The notes: generated by a model from the sequence alone, not told the origin. A stretch of 64,000 nucleotides of DNA from Nocardioides carbamazepini (GCF_024614185.1 NZ_JAHTLF010000015.1:445402-509401); one strand, 5' to 3'. Shown: positions 10,726 through 20,227, counted from the first letter of the stretch. Translations and numbers: made by a program.

Positions 10726-11712
10726 ATGAGCAGTCCCGCCGTGCCGCGCACCGGGTCCGCGCCGACGAGCCACGTCGAGCAGCTGGTGTCGTTGGCCTGC
10801 CTGGCGCCGAGCGTGCACAACACCCAGCCCTGGCGCTGGAGGTACGACGACGGGCTGCTCACCCTGCGCGCGGACCTGGCCCGCCGGCTGCCCGTGGAGG
10901 ACCCTCGCGGCCGCGACCTCACGCTGAGCTGCGGAGCGGCGCTGCACCAGCTGCAGTTCGCGGCGCGGGCGCTCGGCTGGACCACCGACGTCCAGCGGCT
11001 GCCGCCGGGACAGGACGAGACCGTGCTGGCGCGGGTCCGGGTGCGCCGGACCGGCCGGGCGGTCGTCGTACCCGAGGACCTGGAGCTGCTGCACGCCCGC
11101 CGCACCGACCGGCGACGCTTCACCGCGTGGCCGGTCCCCGCGCACCGGCTCGAGGACCTGTGCCGCCTCGCCGCTCCGTGGGGCGTGCGCGCCGCCGCGG
11201 TGAACGACGACGGCGCCCGCTTCCGACTCGAGCTGCTGGCCAATCAGGCGCTCACCGCGCTGGAGCTGGACGCACGTCGTCAGGCCGAGCAGGACCGCTG
11301 GGTCGGTCGCACCGGCGCCGACGGCATCCCCGCGGCCCTGCTGCCCGACGAGCCCGATCCGCTGCAGGCCAGATCACGGTTCCGTCCCGGGCTGCTGGAG
11401 GACACCCGGATGGTCCTCCACGGCGGGGACCGGGTGATCGCGCTCGGCGGCGACGAGGACGACGTGGCCGGCTGGCTGCGCTCGGGGGAGGCGATGAGCG
11501 CGCTGTGGCTGGAGGCCACCCGGGAGGGCCTGTCCGTGGTCCCGATGAGCCAGCCGACCGAGGTGGAGGCGACCCGCCGCGAGATCGGCTGCTCCGTGCT
11601 CGGCGGCACCTTCGAGCCGCACGTCCTGCTCCGTGTGGGGTGGCAGGCGATCGGCCGCGGCGGACTCCCCCGGACGCCTCGGCGCCCGCTCGCCGACGTC
11701 CTCGAGGCCTGA
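10726..11712 (+). CDS. Acg/Rv3131-type nitroreductase-like protein
   Basis: 328 residues. The N-terminal APSVHNTQPWRWRYDDGLLTLR is the signature of the Acg family, nitroreductase-fold proteins that in mycobacteria belong to the DosR regulon and are thought to bind or sequester FMN. Two degenerate nitroreductase halves are visible, with HARRTDRRRF in the middle and GEAMSALWLEATREGLSVVPMSQPTEV near the C-terminus. True reductase activity is doubtful in this family. The ATG at 10726 has a good ribosome site (AGAGAGG) ten bases upstream. A DosR-type box lies 57 bases before the start and cydA follows, so the gene belongs to the low-oxygen block. Confidence 0.86.
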   Translation: MSSPAVPRTGSAPTSHVEQLVSLACLAPSVHNTQPWRWRYDDGLLTLRADLARRLPVEDPRGRDLTLSCGAALHQLQFAARALGWTTDVQRLPPGQDETVLARVRVRRTGRAVVVPEDLELLHARRTDRRRFTAWPVPAHRLEDLCRLAAPWGVRAAAVNDDGARFRLELLANQALTALELDARRQAEQDRWVGRTGADGIPAALLPDEPDPLQARSRFRPGLLEDTRMVLHGGDRVIALGGDEDDVAGWLRSGEAMSALWLEATREGLSVVPMSQPTEVEATRREIGCSVLGGTFEPHVLLRVGWQAIGRGGLPRTPRRPLADVLEA

Positions 11713-11725
11713 CGTCCCGGCGCGG

Positions 11726-11739
11726 GGGCCGAAAGTCCC
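11726..11739. promoter_or_regulatory. DosR-type box upstream of cydA
   Basis: GGGCCGAAAGTCCC, whose reverse complement GGGACTTTCGGCCC fits the mycobacterial DosR consensus GGGACTTNNGNCCC at all specified positions. It is centred about 65 bases before the start predicted from TAGCGT at 11786-11791. Confidence 0.7.
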
Positions 11740-11785
11740 ACCGCGCGGGGAACTCCGGCCATGGGGGCGGGCCGGTCGCGCTTCC

Positions 11786-11791
11786 TAGCGT
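11786..11791 (+). promoter_or_regulatory. -10 element of cyd operon
   Basis: TAGCGT; gives a leader of about 30 bases that includes the ribosome site CAGGAG before the cydA GTG at 11828. Confidence 0.45.
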
Positions 11792-11827
11792 GGACCTGTC
11801 AGCATCCGTCCTCTGCCAGGAGCATCT

Positions 11828-13261
11828 GTGGACCCGACCGACATCGCGCGATGGCAGTTCGCCATCACGACCGTCTACCACTTCCTGTTCGTTCCCATCA
11901 CGATCGGCCTCTCGGCCGTCATCGCCGGCTACGAGCTCACCTGGCTCCGCACCCGGGACGAGCGCTGGCTGCGGCTGACGAAGTTCTTCGGGAAGCTCTT
12001 CCTCATCAACTTCGCCATCGGCGTCGTGACCGGGATCGTGCAGGAGTTCCAGTTCGGGATGAACTGGAGCGACTACTCCCGCTTCGTCGGCGACGTGTTC
12101 GGCGCGCCGCTGGCGATCGAGGGCCTGCTCGCCTTCTTCCTGGAGTCGACCTTCCTCGGCCTGTGGATCTTCGGCTGGGACAGGTTGCCCGCCCGGCTGC
12201 ACGCGGCGTGCATGGTGCTGGTGCACATCGGCACGCTGTTCTCGGCGTACTTCATCCTCGCCGCGAACTCCTGGATGCAGCACCCCGTCGGCTTCGCGTT
12301 CAACCCCGAGACCGGACGCGCGGAGATGAACGACTTCGCCGCCGTCCTCTTCAACAAGGTCCAGCTCGTCACCTTCCCGCACGTGGTGCTGTCCGCCTAC
12401 ATGACCGGTGCGGCCTTCGTGGTCGGCGTCGCGCTGTGGCACCTGCGTCGGGCGCGCACCGCCGAGGACCGGGCGGTCTACCGTCCCGCGGTCCGCACCG
12501 GCGCCTGGATCGTGCTGGTCGCGGCGCTCGGCGTCGCCGTCAGCGGTGACGTCCAGGGCAAGATCATGACCGAGGTCCAGCCGATGAAGATGGCCGCCGC
12601 CGAGGGGCTCTATGAGACCGAGGCACCCGCCGACTTCTCGGTCTTCCAGCTCGGGACGCTCGACGGCGAGAAGGAGACCTTCTCGATCAAGGTGCCGGGC
12701 ATGCTGTCCTTCCTCGCGACGGGGACGCCGAACGGCGAGGTCGAGGGGATCAACGACCTGCGCGAGAAGTACCGGGACACCTACGGCGCCGACCCGGGCG
12801 CGGCGTACTACTCCCCCGGCGACTACACGCCGGTGATCCCGCTGACCTACTGGTCCTTCCGGCTGATGATGGGCCTCGGCATGGCCGGCGCCGCGATCGC
12901 CGCCTGGATCCTCTGGGCCACCCGGCGCGGGCGCGCCCCCACCGGCCGGGCGGTGCTCGCCGCCGCGGTCGCGCTGCCCTTCCTGCCGCTGTTCGCAAAC
13001 TCCTTCGGCTGGATCTTCACCGAGCTGGGCCGCCAGCCCTGGGCCGTCTTCGGCCTGATGACGACCGAGCACTCGGTCTCCCCCGGGCTCTCGACCGGTG
13101 AGGCGTGGACCTCGCTGACCGCGCTGACCGCGGTCTACGGCGTGCTCGCGGTCGTCGAGGTGCGGCTGCTGCTCACCTGGATCCGCAAGGGCGCCGAGGA
13201 GCTGCCGCCCGACGTACCGACCGATGCCGGCGAGGATCGTCCGCTCGCCTTCGCCTACTGA
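11828..13261 (+). CDS. cydA: Cytochrome bd ubiquinol/menaquinol oxidase subunit I
   Basis: 477 residues, GTG start with CAGGAG upstream. Membrane subunit carrying haems b558, b595 and d; oxidises quinol and reduces oxygen with high affinity. Nine or so hydrophobic segments are visible. The N-terminal TTVYHFLFVPITIGLS holds the b595 His, FPHVVLSAYMTG the b558 His, GDVQGKIMTEVQPMKMAAAEG leads into a short Q-loop, and GRQPW is the family signature. The short Q-loop is typical of non-enterobacterial enzymes. It begins the cydA-cydB-cydDC operon and has a DosR-type box upstream, so it is probably induced at low oxygen. Confidence 0.96.
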   Translation: MDPTDIARWQFAITTVYHFLFVPITIGLSAVIAGYELTWLRTRDERWLRLTKFFGKLFLINFAIGVVTGIVQEFQFGMNWSDYSRFVGDVFGAPLAIEGLLAFFLESTFLGLWIFGWDRLPARLHAACMVLVHIGTLFSAYFILAANSWMQHPVGFAFNPETGRAEMNDFAAVLFNKVQLVTFPHVVLSAYMTGAAFVVGVALWHLRRARTAEDRAVYRPAVRTGAWIVLVAALGVAVSGDVQGKIMTEVQPMKMAAAEGLYETEAPADFSVFQLGTLDGEKETFSIKVPGMLSFLATGTPNGEVEGINDLREKYRDTYGADPGAAYYSPGDYTPVIPLTYWSFRLMMGLGMAGAAIAAWILWATRRGRAPTGRAVLAAAVALPFLPLFANSFGWIFTELGRQPWAVFGLMTTEHSVSPGLSTGEAWTSLTALTAVYGVLAVVEVRLLLTWIRKGAEELPPDVPTDAGEDRPLAFAY

Positions 13262-13281
13262 GACCGGAGACAGACACAGCC

Positions 13282-14310
13282 ATGGAGCTCACCACCGTCT
13301 GGTTCATCCTGATCGCCGTCCTGTGGATCGGCTACTTCACCCTCGAGGGCTTCGACTTCGGCGTCGGCATGCTGCTTCCGGTCCTCGGCCGCGACGACAC
13401 CGAGCGTCGGGTCATGATCAACACCATCGGGCCGGTGTGGGACGGCAACGAGGTGTGGCTGCTGGTCGCCGGCGGGGCGACGTTCGCGGCGTTCCCCGAG
13501 TGGTACGCCACCTTGTTCAGCGGGTTCTACCTGCCGCTGCTGCTGATCCTGCTGGCGCTGATCGTGCGCGGGCTCGCGTTCGAGTACCGCGCCAAGCGCC
13601 CGGACCTGCGCTGGAAGCGGCGCTGGGACCTGGCCATCATCGTGGGCTCGTTCGTGCCGTCGCTGCTGTGGGGAGTGGCGTTCGCGAACATCCTGCGGGG
13701 CGTGCCCATCGATGCCGACCTGGAGTACGCCGGCGGCTTCTTCAACCTGCTCAACCCCTATGCGCTGCTCGGCGGCCTGACCACGCTGGCGCTCTTCGTC
13801 ACCCACGGCGCACTCTTCATCGCGCTCAAGACCGACGGTGAGATCCGGCACCGGGCGCGACGGCTGGCGGTCCCGGCGGTCGGGGTCACCGCGGTGCTCG
13901 CGGTGGCCTTCCTGGCCTGGACGCAGCAGCAGACGGGGTCGGTGGGCTCCGGGTTCGCCTTCGTGGTCGCGGCGGTCACCCTGGTCGGCGCGGGACTGGG
14001 GGCCCGCGCCGGCCGGGAGGGCTGGGCCTTCCTCGGCACGTTCGTCACGATCGGGCTCGCCGTCGCGGGACTCTTCCTGGCGCTCTTCCCCGACGTCATG
14101 CCGACGACCCTCGCCGACGGCACCAGTCTGACGACGACCAACGCCGCCGCCACGGCGTACACGCTGAAGATCATGACGGTCACCGCGGTCCTCTTCACGC
14201 CGCTGGTGCTCGCCTACCAGGGCTGGACCTACTGGGTGTTCCGCAAGCGGATCGCCACCCACCACATCCCACCGGCTTCCGCCGCCGCGGAGACCACGAG
14301 CGCCCGATGA
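13282..14310 (+). CDS. cydB: Cytochrome bd oxidase subunit II
   Basis: 342 residues, partner of CydA in the membrane. The opening TTVWFILIAVLWIGYFTLEGFDFGVGMLLP and the GPVWDGNEVWLLVAGGATFAAFP block are hallmarks of CydB, and about eight hydrophobic helices follow. The C-terminal YQGWTYWVFRKRI is also typical. It starts 20 bases after cydA; its last bases ATGA form the start of cydDC, so translation of the transporter is coupled. Confidence 0.96.
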   Translation: MELTTVWFILIAVLWIGYFTLEGFDFGVGMLLPVLGRDDTERRVMINTIGPVWDGNEVWLLVAGGATFAAFPEWYATLFSGFYLPLLLILLALIVRGLAFEYRAKRPDLRWKRRWDLAIIVGSFVPSLLWGVAFANILRGVPIDADLEYAGGFFNLLNPYALLGGLTTLALFVTHGALFIALKTDGEIRHRARRLAVPAVGVTAVLAVAFLAWTQQQTGSVGSGFAFVVAAVTLVGAGLGARAGREGWAFLGTFVTIGLAVAGLFLALFPDVMPTTLADGTSLTTTNAAATAYTLKIMTVTAVLFTPLVLAYQGWTYWVFRKRIATHHIPPASAAAETTSAR

Positions 14311-17300
14311 GGCCCTCGGACCCGCGACTGCGCGCGATGCTCGCCCCCGCCCGCACCCGTCTCGCCGGTGTCGTGGCGGCGGGCGTGCTCGGCGGCCTCG
14401 TGGTCATCGCCCAGGCCTGGGTGGTGACCGGTCTCCTCGTCGCGGTGCTCCGCGGCGGCGAGCTGACCGGATGGGCGCTCGGCGTCGTCGGGATCCTGGC
14501 ACTGCGCGCGCTCACCGGCGCGGCCGCCGACCTGTGCGCGGCACGGGCGGCCGCCGAGGTCAGCACGGCGCTGCGCCGACGGCTGGTCCGCGCGTACGTC
14601 GAGCGCTCGGGCTCCGCGACCGCCTCCGGCGAGGCGGCCGTGCTGGCCACCCGCGGTGTGGCGGCCGCGGAGCCGTACGTCACGCGCTATGTCCCCGCCC
14701 TGGTGGTGGCGGCGGTGCTGCCACCGCTGACGGTGGTCGCGATCGCCACCCAGGACCTGCTGAGCGCGGTCATCGTGCTCGCCACCCTGCCGCTCGTCCC
14801 CGTCTTCGGCGCCCTGGTCGGCCTGGCCACCCGGGACCGTGCCGAGGAGCAGTGGCGGGCGATGGCATCGCTCTCCGGTCACTTCCTCGACGTCGTTCGA
14901 GGCCTGCCGACCCTGGTCGCGCACCGCCGCGCCCACGCCCAGTCGGCCCGGATCGCGGAGGTCACCGACCGCTACCGCCGCGCCTCGCTGCGCACGCTGC
15001 GGATCGCGTTCGCCTCCTCCGCCGTGCTCGAGCTGGTCGCGACGCTGTCGGTGGCGCTGGTCGCGGTCACCGTCGGCGTGCGGCTGGCGTCGGGGTCGCT
15101 CGGGCTGCAGACCGCGCTCGTCGTCCTCCTGCTGGCGCCGGAGGCCTACTGGCCGCTGCGGCGGGTCGGGGCGGAGTTCCACGCGGCGGCCGAGGGCGCG
15201 GCGACCTTCACCGAGGCGCACGACCTGCTCGCCGCAAACGCCGTTGACACCGTCGACGCTTCCGCCTCGCCGGGCGCACCGCTCGTGCTCGACCACGTCG
15301 GCGTGACCTATCCGGGCCGCAGCGGTCCCGCGGTCGACAAGGTCTCCGCGCTCGTCCCCGCACGCGGGATCACCGCCCTGGTGGGCCCATCGGGCTGCGG
15401 CAAGTCCACGCTGCTCGCGGCCGTCGCCGGCCTGCTCCCTGTCTCGGCCGGCAGCATCGCCGCCGGCGGCCGGCCGGTCGGCGGGCCGTCCTGGCAGGCC
15501 CAGGTCGCCTGGCTCCCGCAGCAGCCGCGGTTCGTGGCCGGGAGCGTCGCCGACAACCTGCGGCTGGCGCGGCCGGAGGCGGACGACGCCAGGCTGTGGG
15601 CGGTGCTGCGTGAGGTCGCGCTCGAGGAGCGGGTCCGGGCGCTCCCCCACGGCCTGGACACGACGCTCGGCGAGGACGGCACGACGCTGTCGGCCGGCGA
15701 GCGCGCCCGGCTCGCCCTGGCCCGGGTCGTCCTGGCGGAGCGCCCGTGGGTACTGCTCGACGAGCCGACCGCCCACCTCGACGACCTGACCGAGCAGGTC
15801 ATCGCCGACACGATCGTCGCCCTGGGCCGGCGCAGCGGCGTGCTGGTCGTCGCGCACCGGCCGCGGCTGGTCGGCCTCGCCGACCACCGGATCGCACTGC
15901 CGGCCCCCTCGCGCCTCCCCGCCTCGTCCGCAGCGCCGCCACGGGAACATCGGACCCCGGTCCCCGCGACGCCGCCGCCGCTGGCCGGCGTACCCCTCGG
16001 CGGTGAGCGCCGGGTGCTCGCGGGCGCCACGGTCATCGGCGCACTGGCCTCGGCCTCCGGCGTCGCGCTCACCGCCACGGCCGGTTGGCTCATCGTCCAG
16101 GCGTCGACGCGCCCGGCCGTGCTCACCCTGCTCGTCGCGATCGTCGGCGTCCGGGCGTTCGGCCTGGCCCGTCCGGTGCTGCGCTACGTCGAGCGGCTGC
16201 GCTCCCACGACGCCGCGTTGCGCCTGCTGGCCCGCCGCCGCGTCGAGGTCTACGACGCGCTGGTCCCCCTCGTCCCCGCGCGGGTCGGTCGTCGGCGCGG
16301 CGACGTACTCAGCTCCGTCGTCGACGACGTCGACAGCGTGGTCGACCGTCAGCTGCGGGTCCGGATGCCGCTGGTGCAGCTCGGTCTGGTCGGTCTGCTG
16401 GCCACCGTCGTGGCGACGCTGCTGCACCCGGCGGCCGGGCCCGCCGTCGCTGGCTCGGTGCTGGCCGGCGCGCTCGCGTTCCTCGTCGCCCGGCACGGTG
16501 CCCGCACTGCCGAGCGCCGCCTGGTCGGGCTGCGCGCCGCGTTGTCGGCGTCCGTCGTCGAGGCGGTGCAGGTGGCCGACGAGCTGCGGATGTGGCAGCG
16601 CGCGGTGCCGAGCGCCGAGCGGGTCGCGGCCACGAGCGCCCGGATGGGTGAGGTCGCTGCCACCGCCGCTCGCTGGCTGACCATCGCTCGCGCTCTCGTC
16701 CTGGTCGGCAGCGGCGTCGGCGTGGCCGCGACCGCCGCCGTCACGGCGGCACCGGTCGCCGACGGCACCCTCTCCGGGCCGCTGATGGCACTGCTGGTCC
16801 TGCTCCCCCTGGCACTCGCCGACGTCGCGCTCCCCTGCGCCGACGCCGGTCTGCTCGCCGCGCGCACCGCGGCGGCCGACGACCGACTCCGCGCGCTGGA
16901 GCGCACTGCTCCGGCGGTGCCCGACATCCCGGGCCGGACGACAGCGCACGGCCACGACATCGCGCTCGACGGGATGACCGCTCGCTGGGACACCCGGGCG
17001 CCGCTGACCTCCCCCGTCTCGCTCGACCTCCGCCCGGGCGAGCGGGTCGCGGTGGTCGGACCGTCCGGCTCCGGCAAGAGCACGCTCGCCGCCGTCCTGC
17101 TGCGCTTCCTCGACCCGATGGGCGGCAGCGCGGAGCTCGGTGGCGCGCCGCTGGAGCACCTCGCCCTGGACGACGTACGACGTCAGGTGGGCCTCGTCGA
17201 CGACCACCCGCACGTCTTCGCCACCACGGTGGCCGAGAACGTCCGCCTGGCCAGGCCGGGCTCGAGCGACGCCGAGGTCGAGACGGCGCTGCGCCAGGCG

Positions 17301-17675
17301 CACCTCGGCACCTGGCTCGACGCCCTGCCCGACGGCCTCGGCACCTGGGTCGGCGCCGGCCACGCGGACGTCTCCGGCGGTGAGCGGGCCCGGATCGGCG
17401 TGGCCCGTGCCCTGCTCGCCGATCAGCCCGTGCTGGTGCTGGACGAGCCGACCGCGCATCTCGACCATCCGACGGCCGAGGCCCTCGCTCGTGAGGTGCT
17501 GGCCGCAGAGGGCGGTCGCTCGGTCCTGTGGATCACCCACGGCGCGGCGGGGCTGGACCTGGTCGACCGGACCGTCCGCCTGGAGCCGCGGGTCGAAGGT
17601 CCCGCGCGCTCCGGGGCATCGGCCCGTGTCGCACACGGCGACATCCGCCGAGGCTGGATCCATGACCACGACTGA
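14307..17675 (+). CDS. cydDC: Fused CydD-CydC ABC exporter for cytochrome bd assembly
   Basis: 1122 residues: two complete ABC half-transporters in one chain. CydDC exports glutathione/cysteine or haem-linked thiols and is needed to mature cytochrome bd. The first half has about six helices (1-280), Walker A GPSGCGKST (about 362), signature LSAGERARLALARV and LLDEPTAHLD; the second half repeats the helices (about 570-840), then Walker A GPSGSGKST (about 918), VSGGERARIGVARAL and VLDEPTAHLD. Most bacteria have two genes; the fusion is common in actinobacteria. The start overlaps the cydB stop by four bases, and the last 14 bases overlap the stress-protein gene in another frame. Confidence 0.93.
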   Translation: MRPSDPRLRAMLAPARTRLAGVVAAGVLGGLVVIAQAWVVTGLLVAVLRGGELTGWALGVVGILALRALTGAAADLCAARAAAEVSTALRRRLVRAYVERSGSATASGEAAVLATRGVAAAEPYVTRYVPALVVAAVLPPLTVVAIATQDLLSAVIVLATLPLVPVFGALVGLATRDRAEEQWRAMASLSGHFLDVVRGLPTLVAHRRAHAQSARIAEVTDRYRRASLRTLRIAFASSAVLELVATLSVALVAVTVGVRLASGSLGLQTALVVLLLAPEAYWPLRRVGAEFHAAAEGAATFTEAHDLLAANAVDTVDASASPGAPLVLDHVGVTYPGRSGPAVDKVSALVPARGITALVGPSGCGKSTLLAAVAGLLPVSAGSIAAGGRPVGGPSWQAQVAWLPQQPRFVAGSVADNLRLARPEADDARLWAVLREVALEERVRALPHGLDTTLGEDGTTLSAGERARLALARVVLAERPWVLLDEPTAHLDDLTEQVIADTIVALGRRSGVLVVAHRPRLVGLADHRIALPAPSRLPASSAAPPREHRTPVPATPPPLAGVPLGGERRVLAGATVIGALASASGVALTATAGWLIVQASTRPAVLTLLVAIVGVRAFGLARPVLRYVERLRSHDAALRLLARRRVEVYDALVPLVPARVGRRRGDVLSSVVDDVDSVVDRQLRVRMPLVQLGLVGLLATVVATLLHPAAGPAVAGSVLAGALAFLVARHGARTAERRLVGLRAALSASVVEAVQVADELRMWQRAVPSAERVAATSARMGEVAATAARWLTIARALVLVGSGVGVAATAAVTAAPVADGTLSGPLMALLVLLPLALADVALPCADAGLLAARTAAADDRLRALERTAPAVPDIPGRTTAHGHDIALDGMTARWDTRAPLTSPVSLDLRPGERVAVVGPSGSGKSTLAAVLLRFLDPMGGSAELGGAPLEHLALDDVRRQVGLVDDHPHVFATTVAENVRLARPGSSDAEVETALRQAHLGTWLDALPDGLGTWVGAGHADVSGGERARIGVARALLADQPVLVLDEPTAHLDHPTAEALAREVLAAEGGRSVLWITHGAAGLDLVDRTVRLEPRVEGPARSGASARVAHGDIRRGWIHDHD
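17590..17603. promoter_or_regulatory. DosR-type box inside the 3' end of cydDC
   Basis: GGGTCGAAGGTCCC lies within the last codons of cydDC, centred 65 bases before the ATG of the first universal stress gene. A weak -10 (GAGGCT, 17650-17655) lies six bases before that ATG. It suggests an internal promoter for the stress-protein pair. Confidence 0.6.
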
Positions 17676-18594
17676 GTCCGCGGGCGTGCCCCGCATCGCC
17701 CCCGACAGCATCGTCGTCGCGACCGACGGCTCCGACGACGCCGACCGTGCCGTCCGCTGGGCCGCCGAGCAGGCCTTCCTCGAACGGCGACCTCTGGCCC
17801 TGATGACCGCCATCGGCACTCCTGGCCTCCCGGCCAGCACCTGGGGCGGGATGGGCGCCCTGTCCGCCTATGACCCCGAGCAGCTGCAGAAGAGCGGCCA
17901 GGCCATCGTCCAGGAGGCGATGGCGGTCGCGCAGCACCTGCACCCGGGGCTGGAGGTCTCGACCGTCGTGCGGCTCGGCGACCCGCGCCAGCTGCTCGTC
18001 GCCATCTCGCGGGACGTCCACCTCATCGTGATGGGCTCGCGGGGACGCGGTGCCTTCCGGAGCAAGCTCCTCGGATCCGTGAGCGCCGCCGTGAGCCGTG
18101 ACGCGGGCTGCACCGTCGTGGTCTGCCGACCCCAGGGACATGCGGAGCGAGCGACCCAGGGCGTCCTCGTGGGCGCCGACGGCACGCCCGAGTCGCTTCC
18201 CGTCATCGAGTTCGCCTTCCAGCAAGCCTCCCTGATGGGCCTGCCCCTCACCGTCGTCCACGCGGTGTGGGACGAGATCGGTGCCGCGCACGGCCCGGTG
18301 ATGGTCTCGCCGAGGGAGACCGGCCTGGACGAGTACCGAGTGCTCCTCGGCGAGAGTGTCGCCGGGATCTCCACCAAGTTCCCCGAGGTCCCGGTGGACC
18401 TCCGCCTCGCGCGCGGCATGGCCGAGGACTGCCTGACCGACACCAGTGCGATGTGGAACCTGATCGTCGTCGGCCGACACCCGGTCGACTCGTTGCTGCG
18501 GCTGGTCACCGGCGCGGTCGCGACGTCCGTCGTCGAACGGTCACGGACCACCGTGGCCGTCGTACCGCAGGCCGACGCGCCGACCGAGAGCTGA
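17662..18594 (+). CDS. Universal stress protein, two USP domains
   Basis: 310 residues. Two tandem USP domains. The first has the ATP-binding motif G-2x-G-9x-G-S (GSRGRGAFRSKLLGS, about residue 115); the second ends in VVGRHPVDSLLRLVTGAVA, a degenerate version. Dual-domain ATP-binding USPs are typical DosR-regulon members in mycobacteria (Rv2623 type), acting in growth arrest under hypoxia. The ATG at 17662 lies inside the end of cydDC and has no ribosome site, in line with a leaderless transcript or coupling. The next gene is a paralogue ten bases downstream. Confidence 0.92.
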   Translation: MTTTESAGVPRIAPDSIVVATDGSDDADRAVRWAAEQAFLERRPLALMTAIGTPGLPASTWGGMGALSAYDPEQLQKSGQAIVQEAMAVAQHLHPGLEVSTVVRLGDPRQLLVAISRDVHLIVMGSRGRGAFRSKLLGSVSAAVSRDAGCTVVVCRPQGHAERATQGVLVGADGTPESLPVIEFAFQQASLMGLPLTVVHAVWDEIGAAHGPVMVSPRETGLDEYRVLLGESVAGISTKFPEVPVDLRLARGMAEDCLTDTSAMWNLIVVGRHPVDSLLRLVTGAVATSVVERSRTTVAVVPQADAPTES

Positions 18595-18603
18595 GGAGAG
18601 ATC

Positions 18604-19449
18604 ATGAACAAGACCATCCAGCCGGGCAGCATCGTCGTCGCCGCCGACGGCTCCAAGCACGCCGACCGCGCTGTCACCTGGGCCGCCGAGCAGGCCGCCC
18701 TCGAGCACCGCCCGCTCGTGGTCCTCACCGCCGACGAAGGACGCGGCGACCACACGAACGCCGAGGCCGTCCGGCGCGCTCGTGACGCCGTCCCGGACCT
18801 GGAGGTGGTCGGCCTGACCACGACCGGTGACCCTCGTGGGACTCTGGTCGACCTCTCCCAGGACGCGCGCCTCGTCATCCTCGGCTCCCGTGGCCGCGGC
18901 ACGGTCCGCAGCATGCTGCTCGGGTCCGTGAGCGCCGCGGTCAGCAGGCTGTCCTACTGCCCGGTCGTGGTGTGCCGTCCGGGGGCCGACAAGAAGCATG
19001 ACAAGGGGGTGATCGTCGGTGCCGACGGCACCGAGTCGTCGCTTCTCGTCCTCGACTTCGCCTTCGCCCAGGCCTCGTTGCGCGGACAGGCCCTCACGGT
19101 GGTCCACTGCGTGTGGGACGTCGTCGCCGCCGTGGCCGGGCTCCGGAACGTCCGGGTCGAGGACGTCGACCTCGGTCCGGAGGACGAGGCGCACCTCCTC
19201 CTCGCCGAGTCCGTCGCCGGCTTCGCCGAGAAGTACCCCGATGTGCCCGTGACGCTCCGGGTCACCCACGGGCTGGTCGACGACGTCCTCGGCAGCCGGA
19301 CCGCGGACTGGGACCTGGTCGTCGTCGGACGGCACCCGCTGGACACCGTCGGCCGCCTCGTCACCGGATCGATCGCGACCGCTGTCGTCGAGCGCGCCCG
19401 CACGACCGTCGCCGTCGTACCGGAGCCGGCCGAGGGCCTGCCGTCATGA
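18604..19449 (+). CDS. Universal stress protein, two USP domains (second copy)
   Basis: 281 residues, similar to the preceding protein over its length; first-domain loop GSRGRGTVRSMLLGS binds ATP in this family, and the second domain ends VVGRHPLDTVGRLVTGSIA. The pair probably arose by tandem duplication. It starts nine bases after the previous stop with GAGGAG before the ATG (MNKTIQPGSIVVAADGS), so both are one transcript, presumably under the DosR-type box at 17590. The N-terminal region between the first strand and the loop is shorter than in its neighbour. Confidence 0.92.
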   Translation: MNKTIQPGSIVVAADGSKHADRAVTWAAEQAALEHRPLVVLTADEGRGDHTNAEAVRRARDAVPDLEVVGLTTTGDPRGTLVDLSQDARLVILGSRGRGTVRSMLLGSVSAAVSRLSYCPVVVCRPGADKKHDKGVIVGADGTESSLLVLDFAFAQASLRGQALTVVHCVWDVVAAVAGLRNVRVEDVDLGPEDEAHLLLAESVAGFAEKYPDVPVTLRVTHGLVDDVLGSRTADWDLVVVGRHPLDTVGRLVTGSIATAVVERARTTVAVVPEPAEGLPS

Positions 19450-19480
19450 GCCGCGAGGCCTCTAACGCGCTGGCAGGGTC

Positions 19481-20227
19481 TCAGCACCATGCCCGCCGGC
19501 CGTCGGGAGCGAGGTCCCGGTCGCGGAGCACCACACCGAGCCGCGCGCCGTACGCGGCGCACGTGCGGCGGAAGTCGCGGGGGCGGTACTCCACCACGAG
19601 CACCCGGTCGCCGTACGACGCCACGTAGCGACCGCACTCGTCGTACCGGCCGCACTCCTCGGCCACGGCGAAGTCGAAGCCGAGGGTGCGTCCGTCCAGC
19701 CCGGGCCAGTTCTTCTGGCCGATCGCCAGGCCGGCGGCGTGCGCGCGGGCGGTCAGCAGCCGCACGTACCGCTTCGCGTGGCGCGGGCGGAGCAGGCCGT
19801 GGCTGCGGGAGAACGAGTCCAGGTTGTCGATCTCGACGGCGTCGTATCCGTCGTCGGCGCAGCGGTCGATCCAGCGGCCGACGATGAGAGCCAGGCGCTC
19901 CCGCTTCGCGGCCGTGCGGATGTCGAGCAGCCGCTCGCCCCAGGCCTGGTCGATGACGGGACGGCCGTCGTCGCGGAGGACGAGCGCGCGGTGGCGCCGC
20001 CAGAGCCGCTGTGCGCCGGGCTGGGTCTGGAAGCCGTTGACGTAGCAGATGTTGTAACGGCCCGGCTCCGGTGCCGCCCGCCGGTCCCGGACGACGATGC
20101 CGACGTTCGGGGCGGACGGGACGGCGCCACCGAGCTGGTAGTCGACGTCGACGCCGCCCGGTGGCGGCGTGACGGCCGGGGTCCCGGCCAGCGCGAGCAC
20201 GAGGCCGAGCAGCAGCGCGGGCAGCAT
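19481..20227 (-). CDS. Secreted GH114-like (endo-alpha-1,4-polygalactosaminidase) protein
   Basis: 248 residues. A hydrophobic N-terminus (LPALLLGLVLALAGTPA) is a signal peptide. The body is a TIM-barrel of the GH114 / TM1410 type: VGIVVRD..., ICYVNGFQTQPG, RLALIVGRWIDRCADDGYDAVEIDNLDSFSRS with the acidic D-x-x-E-I-D-N-L-D core, GLAIGQKNW, and DFAVAEECGRYDEC. Such proteins cleave galactosamine-containing polysaccharides; the substrate here is unproven. Its ATG overlaps the stop of the UBP-finger gene by one base (TGATG), so translation is coupled. It is convergent with the stress genes, 31 bases away, with no terminator seen. Confidence 0.8.
   Translation of the reverse strand: MLPALLLGLVLALAGTPAVTPPPGGVDVDYQLGGAVPSAPNVGIVVRDRRAAPEPGRYNICYVNGFQTQPGAQRLWRRHRALVLRDDGRPVIDQAWGERLLDIRTAAKRERLALIVGRWIDRCADDGYDAVEIDNLDSFSRSHGLLRPRHAKRYVRLLTARAHAAGLAIGQKNWPGLDGRTLGFDFAVAEECGRYDECGRYVASYGDRVLVVEYRPRDFRRTCAAYGARLGVVLRDRDLAPDGRRAWC

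Noticed and set aside
14229-17840. 1203-residue open frame on the reverse strand
   Set aside because: It is the antisense of cydDC. Its product is low in hydrophobic residues and full of Arg, Gly, Asp and Gln without domains, a usual by-product of high GC.
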